The notes beneath the pieces are model-generated. The model did not search any database, was not told the DNA's origin, and was given only the letters and a program-made list of their open reading frames with translations. A DNA stretch of 64,000 nucleotides, from NCBI GenBank assembly GCA_004352715.1, contig SCFE01000097.1, forward strand, positions 984,927 through 1,048,926, given 5' to 3'. This stretch comes from Hofstenia miamia (lineage: Eukaryota; Xenacoelomorpha; Acoela). Both the position numbers and the translations under genes were made by a program. Below, one piece after another: positions 57,151 to 64,000 of the stretch (positions are counted from its first letter, which is position 1; each line of letters starts with the position of its first letter).

Positions 57151-57430
57151 AAAATTGGCTAAATTTTAAACAATAGCCTGCAAACAAATGTGTTTGCCAA
57201 CAAATATTACAACTAAACAGAATATATTCCAATGACGTCAGAGATACACCCCCACCAATATACACAGTCCAGCAGAGGCCAAAGGTCATCTCTCGACCAA
57301 TCAGAGAAAAGTAGAACAGGCTGGATTCCCACTCTCGACCAATCAGAAAAGAGTGTAACCTCCTACGACCCACCTCTCCACCAATCAGAAAAAAGTGTAA
57401 CCTAATGGACTCATCCCTTACCACTCATGG
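57151..57430. repeat. Right terminal inverted repeat of the PolB element
   Basis: Inverted partner of 46224-46445. It contains three copies of the CCAATCAGA unit with ACTCTCGACC-type spacers, one more than the left. Similarity runs from AATTGGCT (57153) out to CCACTCATGG (57430). A GC-richer stretch with GGGGGTCATTTTCTAGC follows to about 57490; whether it belongs to the true terminus is unresolved because the left side lacks an obvious match. Confidence 0.85.
57229..57388 (-). promoter_or_regulatory. CCAAT-box and CRE cluster in the right TIR
   Basis: CCAATCAG at 57297-57304, 57339-57346 and 57381-57388, plus CCAAT at 57229-57233 fused to the CRE palindrome TGACGTCA (57233-57240). A CRE half-variant TGACGTCG lies at 57090. 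All sit upstream of the minus-strand ORF that starts at 57043 or 56986, so this is a plausible promoter for it. Inference from motifs only. Confidence 0.5.
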
Positions 57431-58008
57431 CTCAATTTTTGATGCTAAGCTTTGAGGGCCTATGGGGGTCATTTTCTAGCAATACACTACCCATCAAGGA
57501 AAGTTGCTTGCTACTAAGTGGTGAGCTGTTCTATCAAGTAGTCAAGATAACAAATTTGCAAAATTGTCAAGTAGACCCTGCTTAATAAATTTATGTTATG
57601 GCCAGACTATTTTGGATTTATTAACACTAGATCAGAGATTACTTCATCAGAATACATTATTATCTGCTTCAAATGCAAAAATTATGGAATAGAAACCAAA
57701 TTTCTACACATTGCAAATTTAATGAGATTTTCAACATTATTGGAAGTATATGTACCTGCTAGTTGTTTTTCTGAATGTGAGTAATGAAGCAAACAAAAAA
57801 TGCTTTAATTGTAATTTTGGTCTATCGTTGCTTTTCTAGTGCTAGCCAAAGGATTTAATAACTGAGAGAAAAATGACAAACACAATTTATATATCTCTCA
57901 ACAAATGTTGTTTTTTGGCAGATGATGAATTTATAAAGAACTATTTGCTTTGGGAGCACTTTTATCATAATTCAGAGCTGATGCTCTCTTTGAATGCAAC
58001 ACTGATGT
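57431..58008. other. Flank right of the PolB element
   Basis: A 63-codon plus-strand frame (57593-57784) has no recognised match. The rest shows no gene. The element's right boundary and target duplication should be near 57430-57500 but could not be fixed. Confidence 0.4.
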
Positions 58009-58560
58009 CTATTTAGCTGTATTCAAGACTATTGAGACCATTATTCCAATTGAACAAGACAGTGTTGGAGGTTCACAAGTACTTAATTTTACCTCACTAA
58101 CTTTATCAAGTTCAATTTCGTCTCTCTCTCTTTCTCTCTCTCTCTTTCTCTTTCTCTGTTTCTCCCTTACTTTCACCATCCACAATGCCGTGGACCAGCT
58201 CATTAAGCATGTCTTTTCCTTTTCCTTCAACTCCAATCAAAAGCCATCTAGTAAATTCCTTTTCAGTCAATCCAGTAGGAGTGATGGTAAATTTGGTTCT
58301 TCATTGACCAGTTCCTCCCCAACAGCAGTAAATCCGGCTTTGATCTAACCGTTTTTGATGTTGTTCCAAGAAACCTATTCCAAACTCACTGGATCATATA
58401 CATGGCCTTAAACATATTTATGCGCTTTATAGCCTCTTGACTAAAAATTTCAACCTCAGTATCATCTGTGATATTGCAATTACAATAGCTTTGAAGATTC
58501 AATACATGAGTCAGTAATTCTTTCTTAGAAATATTGTATTTACTAATCGGGTTGTTCGAT
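58009..58560 (-). pseudogene. Unrecognised protein-coding remnant, frameshifted
   Basis: Minus-strand pieces with clear coding character appear in order. They are: YNISKKELLTHVLNLQSYC (from about 58545); EVEIFSQEAIKRINMFKAMY (about 58460-58400); GFTAVGEELVNEEP (about 58345-58300); KFTITPTGLTEKEFTRWLLI with GVEGKGKDMLNELVHGIVDG (about 58290-58180); then a Glu/Arg/Lys run encoded by a CT-rich microsatellite; and a final EIELDKVSEVKLSTCEPPTL. Frame changes occur near 58385, 58345 and 58300. It ends at a stop at 58009. The upstream part is cut at the start of an N-joined duplication (58547). I do not recognise the family; a gene from a mobile element is possible. Confidence 0.55.
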
Positions 58561-59505
58561 TTACTGTGTAGAAATTAATTCCAGACTACTTTGGATGTAT
58601 TAAGGAGTGATTTATTATCAATGGATTTATAAAGCGTACTGTGTTATAAAGCATTTACTGTTTTTTCTTAATAAGGAAAACGCAGTGAGTTGAGTTTGTA
58701 AAGCATTTAGTTGCTTAGTCACCATTCAGCTGATGATAGTTAAAGCAGAATAGTCAAACCGAAACTACCAGAGATCTCAATTAATTACAGTTGAATTTAG
58801 TTTTTTGTTTTATATTGATTCTTTGGTGCAAATCGAATAGAAGGGTATATGTAAGGATTCTATGACGGGTATGGGATGCCAAAAATTTTGGTTTGATTAG
58901 CCCCCCATCCAGGCCAGTCGCTTGCATTTGAAATGTAGGGGGCCATGGCCCCGCAAAGTTCAATAAATTAATCATNAAAAAAACACCAATTGATTCACAT
59001 ATTTCTATCGATTACGCATCGAATGGTCTAAAAACTTTGGAAATCGAATCAAAACTGACTGAACTATGGCCTTCTNTCGGGTTGTTCGATTTACTGTGTA
59101 GAAATTAATTCCAGACTACTTTGGATGTATTAAGGAGTGATTTATTATCAATGGATTTATAAAGCGTACTGTGTTATAAAGCATTTACTGTTTTTTCTTA
59201 ATAAGGAAAACGCAGTGAGTTGAGTTTGTAAAGCATTTAGTTGCTTAGTCACCATTCAGCTGATGATAGTTAAAGCAGAATAGTCAAACCGAAACTACCA
59301 GAGATCTCAATTAATTACAGTTGAATTTAGTTTTTTGTTTTATATTGATTCTTTGGTGCAAATCGAATAGAAGGGTATATGTAAGGATTCTATGACGGGT
59401 ATGGGATGCCAAAAATTTTGGTTTGATTAGCCCCCCATCCAGGCCAGTCGCTTGCATTTGAAATGTAGGGGGCCATGGCCCCGCAAAGTTCAATAAATTA
59501 ATCAT
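58547..59505. repeat. Exact 429-bp duplication enclosing a 99-bp block from 37.6 kb
   Basis: 58547-58975 and 59077-59505 are identical. Between the Ns at 58976 and 59076 sits 58977-59075, an exact copy of 37597-37695. The block is therefore misplaced by about 21 kb, and only one copy of the flank is likely real. Confidence 0.9.
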
Positions 59506-59639
59506 AGTTTTACTCATATGAAATAGTTTCACACTTTTTCATTGAATTTTTTAATAGAATTGCATTAGCATTATGTATATTTCAACTAAAAGATATTCAC
59601 TCTAACTTAGTTACAAAATATTAGAATTAATACTATTGA

Positions 59640-59755
59640 GTCTTGTATCCAGGATGCCAAAATAAAGGGGGCACAGTTGCCCAACAGAGAGGGCCATGGC
59701 CCCTTTGCCCTCCCCTAGCTATAGCCCTGCCCCCCATCCTTAACAAAATAGGATT
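59640..59755. repeat. GC-rich repeat with GGGCCATGGCCC
   Basis: A locally GC-rich stretch (GTATCCAGGATG, GGGGGCAC, GAGGGCCATGGCCCCTTTG, CCCTGCCCCCCATCC) stands out from the AT-rich surroundings. A related word (GGGGGCCATGGCCCCG near CCAGGCCAGTCG) occurs at 58885-58965 and its assembly copy. This resembles the terminal parts of dispersed MITE or SINE families; the limits are unclear. Confidence 0.4.
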
Positions 59756-59764
59756 ACACCACTA

Positions 59765-60779
59765 TATATNNNNNNNNNNNNNNNNNNNNNNNNNNNNNNN
59801 NNNNNNNNNNNNNNNNNNNNNNNNNNNNNNNNNNNNNNNNNNNNNNNNNNNNNNNNNNNNNNNNNNNNNNNNNNNNNNNNNNNNNNNNNNNNNNNNNNNN
59901 NNNNNNNNNNNNNNNNNNNNNNNNNNNNNNNNNNNNNNNNNNNNNNNNNNNNNNNNNNNNNNNNNNNNNNNNNNNNNNNNNNNNNNNNNNNNNNNNNNNN
60001 NNNNNNNNNNNNNNNNNNNNNNNNNNNNNNNNNNNNNNNNNNNNNNNNNNNNNNNNNNNNNNNNNNNNNNNNNNNNNNNNNNNNNNNNNNNNNNNNNNNN
60101 NNNNNNNNNNNNNNNNNNNNNNNNNNNNNNNNNNNNNNNNNNNNNNNNNNNNNNNNNNNNNNNNNNNNNNNNNNNNNNNNNNNNNNNNNNNNNNNNNNNN
60201 NNNNNNNNNNNNNNNNNNNNNNNNNNNNNNNNNNNNNNNNNNNNNNNNNNNNNNNNNNNNNNNNNNNNNNNNNNNNNNNNNNNNNNNNNNNNNNNNNNNN
60301 NNNNNNNNNNNNNNNNNNNNNNNNNNNNNNNNNNNNNNNNNNNNNNNNNNNNNNNNNNNNNNNNNNNNNNNNNNNNNNNNNNNNNNNNNNNNNNNNNNNN
60401 NNNNNNNNNNNNNNNNNNNNNNNNNNNNNNNNNNNNNNNNNNNNNNNNNNNNNNNNNNNNNNNNNNNNNNNNNNNNNNNNNNNNNNNNNNNNNNNNNNNN
60501 NNNNNNNNNNNNNNNNNNNNNNNNNNNNNNNNNNNNNNNNNNNNNNNNNNNNNNNNNNNNNNNNNNNNNNNNNNNNNNNNNNNNNNNNNNNNNNNNNNNN
60601 NNNNNNNNNNNNNNNNNNNNNNNNNNNNNNNNNNNNNNNNNNNNNNNNNNNNNNNNNNNNNNNNNNNNNNNNNNNNNNNNNNNNNNNNNNNNNNNNNNNN
60701 NNNNNNNNNNNNNNNNNNNNNNNNNNNNNNNNNNNNNNNNNNNTATATATATATATATATATATATATATAGATATATA
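59765..60779. repeat. TA microsatellite with 974-N gap
   Basis: TA repeats flank a 974-N gap (59770-60743), the largest in the window. Any gene content in the gap is unknown. Confidence 0.85.
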
Positions 60780-60838
60780 ACAATAAAATTGTAAAAATCC
60801 TATAATTACAAAGTTTATAGGACTTCTGCTTTTCATAC

Positions 60839-61100
60839 CTACAATTTTTTGAAAAGTGATGGTGATAATTTTGATGATAATCTGTTGAAGCTCTCGACAT
60901 GGATGAACCAGGTCAATTCCCTATCATTAATAATTCCTAAAGTTTCAACTGACTCCATAATGTTGATTTTATCAGGTAATATTGGCAAACCTTGGTTGGT
61001 TTTAGTACTGATTAGGATCATTTCTGAGATTTCTTGTTATTGGAATTCTACTATCAACAATCATATAGAATTGTTCGACGTTGCTACGTCTTTAGCAAAA
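60839..61100 (-). pseudogene. LINE-type reverse transcriptase remnant
   Basis: A minus-strand frame contains KINIMESVETLGIINDRELT followed by WFIHVESFNRLSSKLSPSLF. This is close to the thumb-proximal region of non-LTR retrotransposon reverse transcriptases (pattern: V.xLGIxIDxxLTWxxHVxxxxxKLS). A stop follows KKL, and upstream sequence contains stops. No catalytic FADD box or endonuclease is visible, so only a short fragment remains. The exact clade cannot be told. Confidence 0.6.
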
Positions 61101-62209
61101 TAACTGGTTCAATTTTCTATCTGTGTTCTTAGTACAAATCTTTTCTACACCATATGGCGTGTGAATTAAAATAATGGTGATATGAAGTCTGTCACAATAT
61201 TTATGTACTTGTCGTGTTAAGCTCCAATTTCTGTAAAAATCAAAGATTTGTTTAATAAATTTAAGGTATCAATTTTACTCCATTCAGAACTGTTTCAAAT
61301 GAAACTTTCATAACCTTTTATTGAATGAACTTGATTCACTCCTACTATAAAGAGAGTATGTTGAATACCTAACCGATGATGTTTTTTACATTAGCGTCAT
61401 TCAATAGCTTCAATTATCATCTTTACTTTCATAATATTTTCTATAATGGATTTTAAGACAATTATTTCCGTTCTGAACACCTCATATTTCCTAAAGTAAC
61501 ATTATACTATTGTATAAAAAATGATGCAACCAATATTTTTATTAAGAATAATAAATTCTATTTCTTAACACCTAGACAGAACCAGATTAATTACCAACTT
61601 CGAAGCAGAGATACGAACCATGAATTAAAATGTGAAGATGTTAGAAGCAAAAAAAGTTTGGTGATAAGTTATCACAGAAGGAAAATGGTTGAGTAGAGGT
61701 TATTCTGATCTGGATCACATTTTGGAAAAAGCATTAAAATGTATACAAAATGATTTTTGAAAAATTATTGAAATTATTCATTACTTAGTAAAGGTTTCAT
61801 TTCATAAAAATAATTCTCAACCCTAAAGTTTTGTCATTTAGTGACAGTGACTGACGTGGTTTATGTCAAATTCGTTGGACGTCCAACGATATGATATATT
61901 AGATATTATGCCGTAGTGTGGTGCTTATTTTTCTATTCTATAAATATAGATTTCTGCCAAATCTTCAAAAATACTTCGAAGAATTTTTAATGAATGCTTG
62001 GGATTGAAAAAAATACGTATATACTTATAATATCAAAGTTGGAAACGGTCAAAGGGTATGACCTACTGCCAGGCCCGGCTCAACTTGGCTGATGTATGAC
62101 CCGACCCGTCGACAAAAACAAAATAGTGACCCGTGACCCTGACCATGTACCGACTTTAGAAAAGTTCAAAATTTTCTACCACACCAATGAAACGTTATGA
62201 CCCGCTACC
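61101..62209. other. AT-rich region without recognisable genes
   Basis: No supportable ORF. At 62085-62135 and just before the hAT terminus there are clusters of GACCCG and GACCC words, similar in style to the subterminal repeats of other elements here, possibly an eroded hAT-like fragment. Confidence 0.4.
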
Positions 62210-64000
62210 AGAGTCCGGATTTTATTGCGCCAAAAATAGGTCAAAATTGCGCCAAAAATTGCGTCAAAAAATGATTAAAAATTGCGCGAAATTTTCTCAA
62301 AACTAATTAAAAACAAGAGTTTAAGGACAATTGTATTTAACATGTTTGTATAGTTATTCAATTAACCAGTCATAGTTTGGAGTTCCAAGCGATTATCGAG
62401 TGTTTTTTCAGACTTTCAACTTGGAGATTTTTGCGCTTATCGGTCAAAATTCCATCAACCAGTGAAAAGACTCGTTCAATCTCGCAGGAAACAATTTGGG
62501 CTTTCGTGTAATATGATGCCTGGATTGTTTCTTGATTTGTTCCCTGGCCGGTTTCCGCAATTGTGTTTAAATTCTTGAGTCTCTGAAAGCCGGCGTTCTT
62601 TTCCAAAATGTTGCTCAACTTTGATTTATATGGCTCGAAATCCACTTTTTCAATAACAGTAGAAACGACTTGCATCGATTCATTCAAACATATGCGACCT
62701 TGTAATTTAGTGATAGCATTCGATAGTGCTTTGAATCTGGAGCGAATGAAATCAAGCTCCCGATAAAGAGATTGGTCTTGCAATAAGTTAACAATGATTT
62801 CGACATTTCCAGTATCTTCTTCATTAATGACTCCCTCAAAGTACTGGGAAATAATGTCATAATTTTCGGCAAAATAATAACAAGTCTTCAGCCATGTGTT
62901 CCATCTAGTCTCTATTGGTCGTGGTGCAAGAGCAACGGCAGTAACTTCCCGAAAACTTCTCTGGCGTCCTGGATTTCTGACAAAATAATGGTTTGTGACG
63001 GAAATAAATTTGTTAGACTTCTTGCATACTGACTTTATGAATTCGGCAAGACGCTGCAATCCATGTGCTAGGCATGTGACATGAATTAAATTCGAGTAAA
63101 ACGAACTCAAGTCTTTGCCAGATCTAACCATATAAGATGCCCCATCTGACACAAGTAAACGAAATTTTGAATAATCCACGGAATTTCCAAATAATAGGAT
63201 AATGGTCGCATTGATTATTTGGTTAATAACGACATGGTTTGTGGATACCACTTCTTTAAGCTCCACAAGACGTGGGGTTTCTAATGAATCTAAACGACCC
63301 ACTAGAACCCCTACAATAAAACGACCACAATTGTCGGTGGCCTCGTCAATTTCTATGTAAAAGTCCTGTCCCATGAGATAATCACGAATTTCGGACATCT
63401 TGTTTTCATATTCCACACTGACATAATCCTTTCGCAGGGTTGATTCATCTGGAATTTGTTGCCCCGTCCATTTATTCAAATAAGCCTTGAATACGGGGTT
63501 ATTCAGTTTTTGAAGTGGTATTTTGGCTGCAATAAAGACTCGTGTAGTTTCCTTATAAAACAAATTTGAACCAGTTGCCACCATGTCATCTAATTGCTGT
63601 TGTCTTTTTGAGTTGGTAGTTTTTAAATTAATATGCTTTTTGGAAGCCAGGTGTGCATCGATACGGTATTTTATATTTGTGGCAGAATAATCAAACCCAT
63701 GGGTACATAGTAGGCAAACAATGCTATTTGTGGAGGCATTATATTTCCAGATAGACGATCCACCTTCAAGAGAATTGGCATAAGCAACGCCAGACAATTT
63801 GGCTTTTCCCATAGCAAAGCGGTCAATGCACTAAACTAACGAGGAGATGTAAACAATAGAAGTGAAATGGCACTTATTTGCTGATTAAGGTAACCTACGG
63901 CACCTGGTTTCATGGTTAAGCCTCAAAATTATAAAAATTTTTTTTTTGCTGATTTACTTAGCAAAATATGTCTACTTTAGAATTGCAATCATGTTTTTTC
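62210..64000 (-). mobile_element. hAT transposon, candidate autonomous copy (right end outside the window)
   Basis: A complete hAT-type transposase frame lies at 62370-63812. Beyond its stop codon, four TTGCGCCAAAAAT-like words (62226, 62248, 62260, 62283) form a subterminal array, and CAGAGTCCGG at 62210 fits a hAT terminus. No matching inverted end (CTCTG) is seen between 63813 and 64000, so the 5' end should lie further right. A matching 8-bp duplication (CCCGCTAC expected) would settle it. Confidence 0.6.
62370..63812 (-). CDS. hAT-family transposase with BED zinc finger, 480 residues, uninterrupted
   Basis: The single exon starts MGKAKLSGVAYANS and has no stops. A BED-type finger is formed by C33, C36, H54 and H60 (IVCLLCTHGF to HLASKKH). 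The hAT catalytic core follows: D156/D160 in IEIDEATDNCG, D223 in LLVSDGASYM, C247-x2-H250 in VTCLAHGLQ, and E446 in SCEIERVFS of the C-terminal dimerisation region. RWNTW at about 303 is another hAT landmark. It would bind the element's ends and catalyse cut-and-paste transposition in the nucleus. The finger and spacing recall CGGBP1/ZBED-like hAT proteins. It is rather short for hAT (often 550-700), so either compact or domesticated. Flanking subterminal repeats argue for a transposon. Confidence 0.9.
   Translation of the reverse strand: MGKAKLSGVAYANSLEGGSSIWKYNASTNSIVCLLCTHGFDYSATNIKYRIDAHLASKKHINLKTTNSKRQQQLDDMVATGSNLFYKETTRVFIAAKIPLQKLNNPVFKAYLNKWTGQQIPDESTLRKDYVSVEYENKMSEIRDYLMGQDFYIEIDEATDNCGRFIVGVLVGRLDSLETPRLVELKEVVSTNHVVINQIINATIILLFGNSVDYSKFRLLVSDGASYMVRSGKDLSSFYSNLIHVTCLAHGLQRLAEFIKSVCKKSNKFISVTNHYFVRNPGRQRSFREVTAVALAPRPIETRWNTWLKTCYYFAENYDIISQYFEGVINEEDTGNVEIIVNLLQDQSLYRELDFIRSRFKALSNAITKLQGRICLNESMQVVSTVIEKVDFEPYKSKLSNILEKNAGFQRLKNLNTIAETGQGTNQETIQASYYTKAQIVSCEIERVFSLVDGILTDKRKNLQVESLKKHSIIAWNSKL

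Larger units (their letters stand above)
46224..57430. mobile_element. TIR-bounded PolB element (Maverick/Polinton-like remnant, ~11.2 kb)
   Basis: Divergent inverted repeats at 46224-46445 and 57151-57430 enclose a broken family-B DNA polymerase (47816-53529, minus), a run of tiny introns (47243-47815), a lysine-rich repeat (55146-55440, plus), a 150-codon ORF (55634-56086, plus) and a 196-codon ORF (56453-57043, minus). About 0.76 kb of the length is an assembly duplicate. Self-synthesising Maverick/Polinton elements and related adintovirus-like agents carry this type of polymerase between long TIRs. They also normally carry a retroviral-type integrase, packaging ATPase, protease and capsid genes, none of which I can see here. 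The duplicated target site was not resolved. It may be a deletion derivative or a different class of PolB element. Confidence 0.75.

Noticed and set aside
59740-60900. Open frames of 360-386 codons
   Set aside because: They consist almost entirely of the 974-N gap and TA repeats.

Overview
This is a window of animal nuclear genome, most likely from an invertebrate bilaterian. It is AT-rich, with introns, AATAAA polyadenylation signals, a eukaryotic tRNA-Ile(AAU), a netrin-receptor gene and many cut-and-paste DNA transposons. I cannot name the species. Only about 10% looks like host coding sequence. The rest is introns, degraded mobile elements, TA microsatellites and assembly gaps.

Host genes. 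(1) A three-exon, 261-codon BtpA-family gene lies on the minus strand (9432-14068). Its 3.7-kb first intron holds a tRNA-Ile gene on the same strand. (2) An UNC5-type netrin receptor gene lies on the plus strand (26620-46002). Nine exons could be read with matching phases at every junction: Ig, Ig, TSP1, TSP1, transmembrane, linker, ZU5. The signal-peptide exon and the 3' part (rest of ZU5/UPA, death domain) were not found.

Mobile DNA, left to right: an element with inverted TTCGCCCA arrays (1060-2377); a long-TIR element (3854-6103) split by an internally deleted mariner (4761-5513); hAT-like MITEs (16755-17300, 28454-28741); a PIF/Harbinger-like palindromic MITE (30703-30928); a 32-bp hAT-like miniature with perfect TSDs inside UNC5 (33243-33274); a 1-kb hAT-like element with perfect 8-bp TSDs (34954-35962); subterminal-repeat elements around 37-38.7 kb; TIR elements at 42.2-44.3 kb; and, at the right edge, an apparently intact hAT transposase gene (62370-63812) with a candidate left terminus at 62210.

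The most unusual object is an ~11-kb element (46224-57430) bounded by divergent 220-280-bp inverted repeats. Each repeat carries a CRE palindrome and iterated CCAAT-box units. Inside are a broken family-B DNA polymerase of the Maverick/Polinton and virus type, a run of 41-45-bp introns, a lysine-rich 20-residue repeat, and two unassigned ORFs. I saw no integrase, capsid, protease or packaging ATPase.

Assembly warning. Nearly every N (single or run) sits between direct duplicates of the flanking sequence. Two N-bounded blocks (1578-1815 and 58977-59075) demonstrably belong elsewhere in or next to this window. A third block of the same kind (45475-46002) carries the two UNC5 ZU5 exons, so their physical position is uncertain.
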